The notes beneath the pieces are model-generated. The model was not told the origin of the DNA. It was given only the letters and a program-made list of their open reading frames with translations, and searched no databases. A DNA stretch of 64,000 nucleotides from Bacillota bacterium LX-D (GTDB lineage Bacteria > Bacillota > DUOV01 > Zhaonellaceae). Numbering within the stretch: position 1 is the first letter of the stretch; each line of letters starts with the position of its first letter. The translations under genes were made by a program, and so were the position numbers. Shown piece after piece: positions 28,546 through 37,025 of the stretch. The stretch spans positions 62,001-126,000 of the forward strand of contig JAVLUO010000004.1 in the NCBI GenBank assembly GCA_031628995.1, in the 5' to 3' direction.

Positions 28546-29565
28546 ATGCAATTCAAACCAAAAAGAGTATTTTTTGAAGAAAAAGCATTAGACTACGAAT
28601 TGGGGCAAAATTTATATAATTATTTTAAAAATGATCAAGTAGAACTAAAAATAATTAAATCACACAATCGGATCAGTGGTATACCAGGCAAGACTCCTCA
28701 ACAAAGCTATAATGAAGCAAAAAGAACTTTAGTTGTAGGTGTCCGGAAGGGAGATAATTTCCAAACCTGTAAGCCGTCTGCTCATTTTCAGCTTCCCTTG
28801 GTAACCAGCTGTCCAGGAAAATGTGAATATTGTTATTTACAAACAACTTTAGGCAAAAAGCCTTATATTAGGGTCTATGTGAATGTTGAGGAAATATTGC
28901 AGCGGGCTGAAGAATATATACAGGAAAGAAAACCGGAAATTACAATATTTGAAGGTGCAGCCACTTCCGACCCTATTCCAGTAGAATATTTAACAGGTAG
29001 TTTAGCACGTACTATTAATTTTTTTGGCCAACAGGAACTAGGCCTTTTTAGGTTTGTGACTAAATTTACAGATGTGGACAGTTTACTTAATTTAAAACAT
29101 CAAGGGAAAACAACTTTTCGCTTTAGCATAAATAGTTCCTATGTGATCAATAATTTTGAGCATGGGACACCAGCCTTAATTGATCGGCTTGAAGCAGCAG
29201 CGAAAGTTGCCCATGCTGGATATCCTTTAGGATTTATTATTGGTCCTATCTTAGAATATTCTAACTGGGAGGAAGAATATTCTAAAATGCTTAATTCTTT
29301 ACATAATTATTTAACAGACATACCGAAAAAGATAACTTTTGAATTAATTACTCATCGATTTACTTCCAGGGCCAAAAATAATATCCTGTCTTTATTTCCG
29401 GAATCAAAGCTGCCTCTAAACGAGGAAGAAAGGCAGCTAAAATATGGACAGTTTGGCTATACTAAATATTTATATCCAAAAGATAAATTAGCTCAGATGC
29501 AAGTATTTTTTAATGATCAGTTAAAAAAGTATTTTCCACAGGCAGATATCGCTTATTTCGTATAA
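28546..29565 (+). CDS. splB: Spore photoproduct lyase-like radical SAM protein
   Basis: A 339-residue member of the SplB family, which reverses the spore photoproduct in UV-damaged spore DNA. The cluster motif is SCPGKCEYC with Cys89, Cys93 and Cys96 (C-x3-C-x2-C), and Tyr95 and Tyr97 align with the radical-relay tyrosines Tyr97/Tyr99 of the Bacillus subtilis enzyme. Position 139 is Ala (FEGAATSD) where the Bacillus enzyme has the H-donor Cys141 (family form EAACTSD, from memory). The overall fold and length are normal. It may be a lyase with altered chemistry or a paralogue with another substrate. A GGAAGTG ribosome binding site precedes the ATG. Confidence 0.82.
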   Translation: MQFKPKRVFFEEKALDYELGQNLYNYFKNDQVELKIIKSHNRISGIPGKTPQQSYNEAKRTLVVGVRKGDNFQTCKPSAHFQLPLVTSCPGKCEYCYLQTTLGKKPYIRVYVNVEEILQRAEEYIQERKPEITIFEGAATSDPIPVEYLTGSLARTINFFGQQELGLFRFVTKFTDVDSLLNLKHQGKTTFRFSINSSYVINNFEHGTPALIDRLEAAAKVAHAGYPLGFIIGPILEYSNWEEEYSKMLNSLHNYLTDIPKKITFELITHRFTSRAKNNILSLFPESKLPLNEEERQLKYGQFGYTKYLYPKDKLAQMQVFFNDQLKKYFPQADIAYFV

Positions 29566-29629
29566 AATGCAGGAAAAAAACAGATAAACGACTAATTATT
29601 AAAACCAGTATCAGCAAAGGAGGACTTAG

Positions 29630-30562
29630 ATGGTTTATCTGTTTTTGGCGTTGGGTTGTGGCATATTGTTTGGTTATAAAAATTGGATTAAAGAAGAATG
29701 GCAAGCTGTAACTGCAAAAATTTTTAATATTGCTTTTTTTGCCTTACTGATTTTTCTCGGGGGTAAAATAACAACTAACTCGGATGTTGTAGCCAATTTA
29801 GGCACTATTGGCTTAAAAGCATTGGTTTTTGCCATACTTTCAGGAGCAGGAGCTGTACTGTTGACTTTCTTCTCCTATGAATTTTATAATTCCATGTTTA
29901 GAAAACCTGAAACACAAACCCATAAAGTATCTATGGTGGTAATTGGGAATGGAGAAAATAGCCTTAAAATGGCCCTTATCCCTGTGGTGGCTTTATGTGC
30001 TGGAGGGATAGGAGGTTACTTTCTTAATAATCATCTAGTTTTGAATTATACTGCTTTTGTCATGTTCTTTTTAGATTTTATGTTATTTTCAATTGGTTTA
30101 GAAATTGGCAGGGATAGGCAAAACTTTGGAAGAATCAAGTCAATGGGCTGGTCTGCTTTGCTTATGCCTTTTAGTTCCTTAATAGGAAGTATCCTGGGGG
30201 CAATTATTGCTGGTGTTTTATGCAAAATATCTTTACCAGTTTATTTAGCTATTGGAGTGGGTTCAGGCTTTTACAGCATAACTGGCCCATTAGTTGCTAG
30301 TACTTTTGGTGCAGAAGCGGGAGCCCTGGCTTTACTAGCCAACTTTTTTCGAGAAATAATGACTCTAACACTTATTCCCTTTATTGCTTTGGCTTTTAAA
30401 CATAATTCTTTAATAGCGGTTGGTGGTGCTACTACAATGGATTCTACACTGCCCGTAATAGTTAATTCTCTTGGGTCAGAATCAGCTTTATTTGCCTTAA
30501 CCCAGGGAATAGTTCTAACATTTGTTGTCCCTGTATTAGTTACTTTGATCGTAAGCTTTTAA
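29630..30562 (+). CDS. lysO: LysO-family lysine exporter
   Basis: A 310-residue inner-membrane protein with about eight segments of the DUF340/LysO family, whose E. coli member exports lysine. SIGLEIGRDRQNFGRIKSMG and GFYSITGPLVASTFGAEAGALALLANFFREI are family blocks; GGATTMDSTLPVI near the C-terminus is also conserved. GGAGGAC precedes the ATG. No lysine riboswitch was seen upstream. The small gap to splB makes co-transcription possible. Confidence 0.88.
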   Translation: MVYLFLALGCGILFGYKNWIKEEWQAVTAKIFNIAFFALLIFLGGKITTNSDVVANLGTIGLKALVFAILSGAGAVLLTFFSYEFYNSMFRKPETQTHKVSMVVIGNGENSLKMALIPVVALCAGGIGGYFLNNHLVLNYTAFVMFFLDFMLFSIGLEIGRDRQNFGRIKSMGWSALLMPFSSLIGSILGAIIAGVLCKISLPVYLAIGVGSGFYSITGPLVASTFGAEAGALALLANFFREIMTLTLIPFIALAFKHNSLIAVGGATTMDSTLPVIVNSLGSESALFALTQGIVLTFVVPVLVTLIVSF

Positions 30563-30591
30563 TAAAATTTTAAAAATTTGTCGATAAAATG

Positions 30592-30619
30592 TTGACTTTT
30601 TTTCATCGGATGATATAAT
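30592..30619 (+). promoter_or_regulatory. Promoter 1 of the tRNA cluster
   Basis: TTGACT (30592-30597), a 16-bp spacer and TATAAT (30614-30619). Confidence 0.8.
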
Positions 30620-30674
30620 TAATAACGTTCCCGACGAAAACGACTTGATTGACGAAAATGAGTTAAAAAAGATG

Positions 30675-30703
30675 TTGACAAGTCAAAGGAAACGAGTTAT
30701 AAT
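30675..30703 (+). promoter_or_regulatory. Promoter 2 of the tRNA cluster
   Basis: Consensus TTGACA (30675-30680), a 17-bp spacer and consensus TATAAT (30698-30703), about 33 bp before the first tRNA. The tandem pair fits strong stable-RNA expression. Confidence 0.88.
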
Positions 30704-30735
30704 AAATATCGTTCCAGTTTAAAAATAAGAAGCAA

Positions 30736-30811
<76 letters not shown>

Positions 30812-30814
30812 TAT

Positions 30815-30891
30815 GGCCCCGTAGCTTAGTGGTTTAAAGCGCCTGCCTGTCACGCAGGAGATCGTCGGTTCAAATCCGATCGGGGTCGCCA
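30815..30891 (+). tRNA. tRNA-Asp (GTC)
   Basis: Acceptor GGCCCCG/CGGGGTC, anticodon loop CTGTCAC, encoded CCA. Confidence 0.95.
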
Positions 30892-30895
30892 TGTT

Positions 30896-30971
<76 letters not shown>

Positions 30972-31015
30972 ACAAATCAAGAAGTGAGGCTAGGATAAAT
31001 TCCAGTCTCTGTTCT

Positions 31016-31090
31016 GCGGAAGTAGCTCAGTGGTAGAGCATCGCCTTGCCAAGGCGAGGGTCGCGAGTTCGAATCTCGTCTTCCGCTCCA
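31016..31090 (+). tRNA. tRNA-Gly (GCC)
   Basis: Acceptor GCGGAAG/CTTCCGC, anticodon arm with TTGCCAA loop, encoded CCA. Confidence 0.95.
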
Positions 31091-31096
31091 AGTTAT

Positions 31097-31172
31097 GGCG
31101 ACGTAGCCAAGCGGCTAAGGCAGAGGACTGCAAATCCTTTATTCCCCGGTTCAAATCCGGGCGTCGCCTCCA
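31097..31172 (+). tRNA. tRNA-Cys (GCA)
   Basis: Acceptor GGCGACG/CGTCGCC, anticodon arm AGGA-CTGCAAA-TCCT, encoded CCA. Confidence 0.95.
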
Positions 31173-31195
31173 TGACAAATCTTAATATAGTACAT

Positions 31196-31284
31196 GCCCG
31201 GGTGGCGGAACTGGCAGACGCACAGGACTTAAAATCCTGCGGTCCTCAAAGACCGTACCGGTTCGATTCCGGTCCCGGGCACCA
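31196..31284 (+). tRNA. tRNA-Leu (TAA)
   Basis: Class II tRNA with a long variable arm (CGGTCCTCAAAGACCG). Acceptor GCCCGGG/CCCGGGC, anticodon arm CAGGA-CTTAAAA-TCCTG, encoded CCA. The decayed mobile DNA downstream begins right behind it. Confidence 0.95.
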
Positions 31285-31322
31285 AATGAAAACATTAAGT
31301 TGTCAGACAATTTAATGTTAGT

Positions 31323-31350
31323 AGAAGATGGTTCATCATCTTCTTTTTTT
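31323..31350 (+). terminator. Terminator of the tRNA cluster
   Basis: AGAAGATG and CATCTTCT-type arms pair around GTTCAT, followed by seven T. Confidence 0.8.
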
Positions 31351-31409
31351 ATTTCTGTTGCTTTTTTAATTAATTTTATGCGCTCCTGGTCAGTTCCATT
31401 GGGATTTGG

Positions 31410-31668
31410 CTAAAAATAAATATGAACTTCTCGATTAAAAGGGTCAAATTGCATTTGTCTAATAAAATATCTTACGGACATTCTTTTCTCTTTATTTAAA
31501 ACAGAAGAATTTTTAAAAATATTTTCAAGATTTTGTACTTGAGCTAAAATAGTTGCTTCATCTATAATATTTTCTATTTCTTGAACCATAACTTTTATTT
31601 TTTGAGGGGTAAAATGTGATTTGATTGCTCTTAATACTTTGGTTTCAAGTTCTTCTTTCTGAATATGC
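31410..31668 (-). pseudogene. C-terminal fragment of a large serine recombinase
   Basis: Minus-strand reading HIQKEELETKVLRAIKSHFTP, then KVMVQEIENIIDEA and KEKRMSVRYFIRQMQFDPFN. This is the coiled-coil and C-terminal segment typical of element recombinases. No start and no catalytic domain remain. It is part of a decayed island behind tRNA-Leu. Confidence 0.6.
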
Positions 31669-31843
31669 TTTGAGTTTAGTTAAAAAGGCTTGCACCGAAA
31701 AAAATATTGCTTTGTCTTCAAAAGAAGAGGATGTTGTGAAGATAATTTTGGCAGCATTTATTAATATAGAAGATACTGTGTTGCATAAATATTATGGCGG
31801 GCTTAGGCCCGCCTCCATTTTAAATTTGCCTATTTGGCGGTAA
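31625..31843 (+). pseudogene. Unrecognised fragment, likely the 3' end of a lost gene
   Basis: A 72-codon frame whose protein-like part is SLVKKACTEKNIALSSKEED followed by VVKIILAAFINIEDTVLHKYY. It has no ribosome binding site, and its 5' part overlaps the opposite-strand recombinase remnant, so it is probably a truncated gene end. The hairpin GGCGGGC-TTAG-GCCCGCC at 31797-31813 falls near its end. Confidence 0.3.
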
Positions 31844-31966
31844 TTGACCAACTTCCCGCAAAAATTTTTCTCTCATTTCTTCCTGGCGGTTCTCTAAATT
31901 TTCCCCTTCCTTTCTCCAAGCTTCTAAAGCTTCTAAAGCTTCTATAGTTTTATCCTTATCGCTCAT
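31820..31966 (-). CDS. Small charged protein, 48 residues
   Basis: Reads MSDKDKTIEALEALEAWRKE, then a charged helix and a QLPPNRQI tail. AGGAG lies about nine bases before the ATG (a second ATG, two codons earlier, is also possible). The EALEALEA repeat comes from a tandem CTTCTAAAG repeat in the DNA. Unknown function; similar short charged proteins are common near phage relics. Confidence 0.5.
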   Translation of the reverse strand: MSDKDKTIEALEALEAWRKEGENLENRQEEMREKFLREVGQLPPNRQI

Positions 31967-32209
31967 CTGCATCCACTCCTATTATTTAATAAAATTAAAA
32001 ACCTTCCTGATTATTATGCAACGATAAGAATTAATTAATTCCAAGTAAAATTAGCCTTTAGGACTAACTAAACATAAGCCAATGCTTCTGCCACAATTAA
32101 TAAAATACAACAAATGCGCCTGGTGGCTTTTTTATGCCAAATAGAGAATACTATAGCATTAATTTGTTAAAAATATTAAAAGGCGATCTGCCTCCATTAA
32201 AAACCCCCT

Positions 32210-32450
32210 TTATTTTAATCTGCTAAATACTTTTTCATCTAGTACATCTTCAACTTGATTTTGCATATCTACGGTTACATGAGTATAAATCTGATCAGTA
32301 ATAGCTGTTGTTGAATGACCAAGTCGCATGGAAGTTAATTTAGATGAAATTCCCGATTCTGCAAGCATAGTACAATGAGTATGTTGTAGGTCGTGAAATC
32401 CAATGCCTAAACTAATTTTTTTACGAATGCATACAGTCGCAGGTTTAACC
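32210..32450 (-). pseudogene. C-terminal fragment of a tyrosine integrase
   Basis: Minus-strand reading FHDLQHTHCTMLAESGISSK, then LGHSTTAITDQIYTHVT. This is the C-terminal catalytic box of phage integrases (HDLRHTHA...LGHSSISTTxxxYxH). The catalytic Arg is replaced by Gln, and an in-frame stop lies just upstream, so it is dead. Together with the recombinase piece it marks an old insertion at the tRNA cluster. Confidence 0.75.
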
Positions 32451-32636
32451 TACATCTCACCTATTTAAAATTACCTAGTAGAGGAATTAATTAAATAGGT
32501 AGTTCTAACTTAAAGATAAAGTATGAATCTTAAATTTACTTTATAGGATTATTATGTATTAATTTCCAAGGATAGGTAACTGCTTTAATAACCTCTTAAT
32601 ATTATGTACTATAAATATAAATTAGGAGGTGTAATA

Positions 32637-33134
32637 ATGTGGAATAATAACAACCCAGTAGTAAAAAGTAGTTACAAATTCGTATTGCGACCTGGTTGTA
32701 AATGTCCACCACCAACGACTAGTCGTCTAAGGTTTCCTCGGAACGGTACCCGCGTTCCCCCGGCAGCAGAGTTTAAGCAAAAACAAAATGTAAAATTTAA
32801 AATTGAAAGATTGGCGAATGACAATCGGGTTCCTAGTATACTATTAGCTATATTTATAGAGATAGCAAGAAGATTTTTAAATGGACAGTCTGCCAGAACG
32901 TCGCTTGAAAGCGATATATTTAATATCCTAAGTGGATTATCGCCTGAAGTAATAGATGTATTAAGATTTACTATTAACGTTGTCAATGCAGTGCCTAGTT
33001 CTCAAAGAGACAGGATTTTATCTCCATATGTTACAGCTGGAACAGCGCTCACAGTGGATAATGTTGCAAATTTACTTGTACAAGAATTTTTGCAAAGGGC
33101 TGGATTGAATCTGCTAGGTATGAAAATGCCTTAA
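32637..33134 (+). CDS. Unknown 165-residue protein
   Basis: No family recognised. The N-terminal 45 residues are rich in Asn, Pro and basic residues (WNNNNPVVKSSYKF; CKCPPPTTSRLRFPRNG). The remainder is helical and mildly hydrophobic (SILLAIFIEIARRFLNG; VIDVLRFTINVVNAV). There is no clear membrane span or signal peptide. AGGAGGTG gives a near-perfect ribosome binding site eight bases before the ATG, and a strong terminator follows, so it looks like an intact, expressed single-gene unit within a decayed region. A spore-coat or surface role is only a guess. Confidence 0.65.
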   Translation: MWNNNNPVVKSSYKFVLRPGCKCPPPTTSRLRFPRNGTRVPPAAEFKQKQNVKFKIERLANDNRVPSILLAIFIEIARRFLNGQSARTSLESDIFNILSGLSPEVIDVLRFTINVVNAVPSSQRDRILSPYVTAGTALTVDNVANLLVQEFLQRAGLNLLGMKMP

Positions 33135-33224
33135 CAAATCTTCGTCCAGGAAGAGAGTTGGTATAGTGGAATTTTCAGAATGTAAATTAGGTTTATGGGG
33201 TAAACCCTTAGTGGTATTTTTGAC

Positions 33225-33257
33225 AAAAAAGCGTGCTCTATACAGCACGCTTTTTTT
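33225..33257 (+). terminator. Terminator of the 165-residue protein gene
   Basis: AAAAAAGCGTGCT pairs with AGCACGCTTTTTT around CTATAC, followed by further T. Confidence 0.9.
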
Positions 33258-33325
33258 AAATGATGTTGCAGCATAAGTTAACTAAACTTAACATATTTTA
33301 GCAAACTGTTTAAGGAAAATTAGGA

Positions 33326-33490
33326 CAAAGTTATTCCGAATATTCAAATAAAGTTAGGATTGAGGAAAGTAAAAAACTATTAAGAAAAGCATCTCTCGGC
33401 ATGTTGGTTTTAATGATCAAAGCTATTTTTCAACTATATTTAAAAAATATGACGGAAGATGATTTGGGAAAAACTGCATTATTAATTTAA
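33326..33490 (+). pseudogene. AraC-type HTH fragment, frameshifted
   Basis: One frame reads SNKVRIEESKKLLRKASLG, the next HVGFNDQSYFSTIFKKYDGR. Together they are the second helix-turn-helix of an AraC-family regulator, split by a one-base shift near 33398. No N-terminal domain remains. Confidence 0.6.
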
Positions 33491-33577
33491 TTACCACACT
33501 AATTTAATGACTCAGTATAATACACATTTGCTATGTGGTATAATTTTTAATAAGATTATATAAGAGAGCTGCAGTTT

Positions 33578-33685
33578 ATGACCTTAGCGGAAAAATTAAT
33601 GAGATTTTGAACAGTTACCTAAAGACAAAGAGAAAGAAATTGTTCTTGTAAACAATGATGGTTTGTTGACGGCAAGAAAAGAATA
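33578..33685 (+). pseudogene. Short antitoxin-like fragment, frameshifted
   Basis: MTLAEKLMR, then in another frame DFEQLPKDKEKEIV, resembles the N-terminus of small VapB/DUF2281-like antitoxins, with the rest deleted. Confidence 0.35.
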
Positions 33686-33695
33686 GGAGATAAAA

Positions 33696-34574
33696 ATGAA
33701 TGACTATTTAATTAAAGCATTAGGATATAACGGCCAGGTTCGTGCCTATGCTGCATCTACAACACAAACGGTAGGTAAAGCGCAGCGTAGACATTGCACT
33801 TGGCCAACAGCTTCAGCGGCACTGGGCCGCGCTTTGACAGCTGTACTTATGATGGGTGCCATGCTAAAAGGGGATGAAAAGCTGACAATCAAAATAGAGG
33901 GAGGAGGCCCCTTAGGTGCAATCCTTGTTGATGGAAATGCAAAGGGTGAGGTGAGGGGCTATGTTGCTTATCCGCAAACCCACTTGGACTTAAATGAACA
34001 GGGGAAATTGGATGTAAGCAGAGCCGTTGGAATAGACGGAATGGTTACAGTAGCGAAGGATATCGGAATGGGTGATTGTTTTACTGGCCAGGTTCCACTT
34101 GTATCCGGGGAGATAGGAGACGATATTACCTATTATCTAGCAACATCTGAACAGGTTCCATCATCAGTAGGACTAGGTGTATTAGTCAATCCTGACAATT
34201 CAATACAAGCTTCAGGCGGTTTTATTATCCAAATGCTTCCTGGTGCCGCTGAAGAAACAATTGCTGAAATCGAACAACGTTTAGAAACAATGATGCCTAT
34301 TTCCAAAATGATTCAGCAGGGGCTGACACCAGAAGAAATTCTTGAACAGGTTCTTGGTAAAAGTAATGTAGAAATTATTGAGAAGATGCCTGTCCAATTC
34401 AAATGCCAGTGCTCAAAAGAAACGATTTCTAATGCCCTAGTCAGCTTAGGCGAGGAAGAAATCGGGGATATTATTGAAACAGAAGGCAAGGCGGAAGCTC
34501 AATGCCATTTCTGCAATGAGATTTATCAATTTTCCAAGGAAGAACTGGAAAAGCTAAGAGATGAAGCAAAATAA
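33696..34574 (+). CDS. hslO: Redox-regulated chaperone Hsp33
   Basis: A 292-residue holdase that is activated when its zinc-thiolate centre is oxidised. The C-terminal switch shows CQC and CHFC, the four cysteines. N-terminal blocks ([39 protein letters not shown]) are family-typical. AGGAG precedes the ATG. It is the first intact gene after the decayed island and ends at a terminator. Confidence 0.96.
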   Translation: MNDYLIKALGYNGQVRAYAASTTQTVGKAQRRHCTWPTASAALGRALTAVLMMGAMLKGDEKLTIKIEGGGPLGAILVDGNAKGEVRGYVAYPQTHLDLNEQGKLDVSRAVGIDGMVTVAKDIGMGDCFTGQVPLVSGEIGDDITYYLATSEQVPSSVGLGVLVNPDNSIQASGGFIIQMLPGAAEETIAEIEQRLETMMPISKMIQQGLTPEEILEQVLGKSNVEIIEKMPVQFKCQCSKETISNALVSLGEEEIGDIIETEGKAEAQCHFCNEIYQFSKEELEKLRDEAK

Positions 34575-34597
34575 TATTTATGAAATGATTCAATTCA

Positions 34598-34650
34598 GGC
34601 GTTGCCCTTACGGTGCCGAAAGAGCGCAGACAAAGGGACAACGCCTTTTA
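34598..34650. terminator. Terminator between hslO and the surface protein gene
   Basis: GGCGTTG-CCCTT pairs with AAGGG-A-CAACGCC across a structured loop and is followed by TTTT. It can serve both convergent genes. Confidence 0.75.
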
Positions 34651-34667
34651 ATTATATGCCAGCCTTA

Positions 34668-36806
34668 TTAAAATTTACTCCAATGGCTTTTAGGTATGAA
34701 ACCAAAAAGAACGGGGGAGGCAGAACCATTGGGAAGCATGTAGGCAAATTCCCTGGTTTCACCTGCCCGAATGATACCTGCAAAGGCGGAGCGGTTGGTG
34801 CTGCCAGTATAATTCCCTGCTGCTGGAATGTAATAGGTATCATCATCTTCCCAACGGATAGCGCCTCGGAAGGAATAGCCTCGGGGATTGATAATAATTG
34901 CTGTATCTTCTTTAGCAGTTACTTTAATATGATATACCATACCGTAGTTGCCTTTGTTGTAAACAGTTTCTTTTGTAATGCCGTCTGTGCCTTCCAACCA
35001 CTCTGGCATGCCTTTGCCCAAGAGTAATTTTACGGCTTCTGTTTCATTTTTTAAATCAACATGGTAATCTTCAGCTAAAATATTAAAAGTCCCCCGAGGA
35101 TGATTATCTTTGGGGAGGTTATCCATAGTCGCCATAGTTTCCAACGTATCTTCCTGATCTAATACTGCTACGGTAAAGGTAACGGGCAAGGGTGCGGAAA
35201 AATCAAACATTCCAGATATGGTCTGCTCAGGCAGCCATTTTCTAGTACCGTTATCATAAATGATTTGAGTGGAGCCTGGCTTAATAGTTATAACTTCTGA
35301 CGGTGCTCCTTTAAAATATTGGTAAAGCAATTGCTGTCCTAAATAAAATACGTCGTCTGATGGACCTTTGATAGTTTTATTCCAAATAGTCAAATCAATG
35401 TTTACAAGGGTGTTATTTGTGGCAGTGACTACTAGCCTTTTATTATGGGCTTTTGCTTCTTCCTCGGTAAATTTGTTAATATGATGAATCAGTACCCGGC
35501 CGTTTCCCCAGACGGTTTCTTGGTATAAAATTCCTTTTTGACTTACCATCTCTGGGGAATCGCTCATAATCAGCTTGCCCTTTTCTGAAGCTGTTTTTTT
35601 GGGAAAGATTTCTTTTAAAGCAGTATAGTTAAAGCTGCTAAAGTTATCAATGGTATCCCCCACTTTTCCATGGGTGACTTTATACTCAAACTCTCCTTTT
35701 AAGAAAACATTGTTTACTTTCACAACTACTTCTTTTTTATCACTATAATTGCCATATTGATCCTGTAACTGTAGGGTAACAATATACTCCCCTTGGGAAT
35801 AAATGGCTTCGGGTTTTACCGGTGTCATAGTGCTTTCTTTTACCCCCTTGGGGCGATAAGTCCATCTTTCTGTTTTTATGGTTTCCCAGTCTTCGTTTTC
35901 ATACTTATAGGAAAATTGGATTTCTTCCCCTTGTGCATATTCTGCTTTATCTGTAGTAAGCTCCGTAATTAAAGGCTTCTCATTGGGCAAAATAGTGATA
36001 GATTCTGTATACCAATCACTCCATTGACCGTTTATGTCTTTCACTTTATAAGAGATATCATAAGTCCCTGCCCGGGGTGTTTTAAACATACTGCTTAATG
36101 TCTTGGCAACAAGTTTTTCATCATGGTTTACCTGCCATAATGTTTCCACAATTTTATCGCCGTCTTTATCGGTACTCAAATCAAATGTCCCTACCGGTTG
36201 CCCTGCAGTATAAATTTCTTTGTCAAACCTAAATTTAGCAATAGGTGCATGGTTTTCCATAGATTCTTTCGGCGGTGTTTCCTGAGGAAGAGTTAAAGTA
36301 ATCGTTTGGGTCGAGGAATCATAATCTACTTTTATTTTAAATTGTTCAGCTAAAAAACGGATGGGAACCAAAGTGGTACCTTTTTCTAATAAAGGTGCTG
36401 CATCTAAAGGAGTTTCCGCCCCATTCACTACAGCCTTATTTTCCCCAATAGTCAAAACTATTTGCGTATCATCTTTATTGATAAAAATCCTTTGAACAGT
36501 GTTATCCCATGTCATTTCGGCTGCTAACACTTGTCCAATCACAAACCTTAGAGGCAAAAAAGTTCTGCCGCCAACGAGTTTGGGGGAAGTAGTTAAAAGA
36601 TACTTGGTACCGTCTACCACAATAATGTTACTACCCATGGTTAACCGGATTTTTTTCCCTTCTTCATTTTTTTCTGTGGGGTTTTCCACTGCCTGTTCCA
36701 AGAATGTATTTTCTTGGGCAAAGGCCCTAGGCTGAGGGAAAAAATCACAAAATATACCTACCAAAAATATCGTGCCAAAGCAAATGCTTTTTAAATATTT
36801 ATTCAT
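34668..36806 (-). CDS. Secreted protein with copper-amine-oxidase-like N-terminal domain and PKD-like repeats
   Basis: 712 residues. A signal peptide (KSICFGTIFLVGIFC...AFAQ) is followed by a CuAO_N1-like domain (residues about 50-175: GRTFLPLRFVIGQVLAAEMTWD and GTTLVPIRFLAEQFKIKVDYD, the paired repeats of that family). Two or three PKD-like beta domains come next (TYDISYKVKDINGQWSDWY; YIVTLQLQDQYGNYSDKKEV), then a C-terminal beta-rich domain. Such proteins are cell-surface components of Clostridia and bind wall polymers. No enzyme motif was seen. Confidence 0.82.
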   Translation of the reverse strand: MNKYLKSICFGTIFLVGIFCDFFPQPRAFAQENTFLEQAVENPTEKNEEGKKIRLTMGSNIIVVDGTKYLLTTSPKLVGGRTFLPLRFVIGQVLAAEMTWDNTVQRIFINKDDTQIVLTIGENKAVVNGAETPLDAAPLLEKGTTLVPIRFLAEQFKIKVDYDSSTQTITLTLPQETPPKESMENHAPIAKFRFDKEIYTAGQPVGTFDLSTDKDGDKIVETLWQVNHDEKLVAKTLSSMFKTPRAGTYDISYKVKDINGQWSDWYTESITILPNEKPLITELTTDKAEYAQGEEIQFSYKYENEDWETIKTERWTYRPKGVKESTMTPVKPEAIYSQGEYIVTLQLQDQYGNYSDKKEVVVKVNNVFLKGEFEYKVTHGKVGDTIDNFSSFNYTALKEIFPKKTASEKGKLIMSDSPEMVSQKGILYQETVWGNGRVLIHHINKFTEEEAKAHNKRLVVTATNNTLVNIDLTIWNKTIKGPSDDVFYLGQQLLYQYFKGAPSEVITIKPGSTQIIYDNGTRKWLPEQTISGMFDFSAPLPVTFTVAVLDQEDTLETMATMDNLPKDNHPRGTFNILAEDYHVDLKNETEAVKLLLGKGMPEWLEGTDGITKETVYNKGNYGMVYHIKVTAKEDTAIIINPRGYSFRGAIRWEDDDTYYIPAAGNYTGSTNRSAFAGIIRAGETREFAYMLPNGSASPVLFGFIPKSHWSKF

Positions 36807-36977
36807 ATGGATCGATACCTCTCATTTATTTATTTTAATAGAAGTTTATTTTAATAGACGTTTGCCTGACCAAATTTGTTTAAGTTTGTGACAAATAATA
36901 CCTAATTTTTAGGTTACTTTATTTTCCCATAAAAAACAATATTTACTTTTATAATAAGTGACAATATCATTTACAAA

Positions 36978-36989
36978 GAACATATGTTC
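36978..36989 (+). promoter_or_regulatory. LexA (SOS) box
   Basis: GAACATATGTTC is a perfect dyad matching the Firmicute SOS box GAAC-N4-GTTC. It lies 37 bp before the polymerase start, in the promoter region. Confidence 0.8.
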
Positions 36990-37025
36990 CATTATAATTT
37001 ATACTGTAGGAAGTGGTAATAAACT

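Noticed and set aside
30990-31315. Protein frames across the tRNA cluster
   Set aside because: They are reading frames of tRNA genes; cloverleafs explain the sequence.
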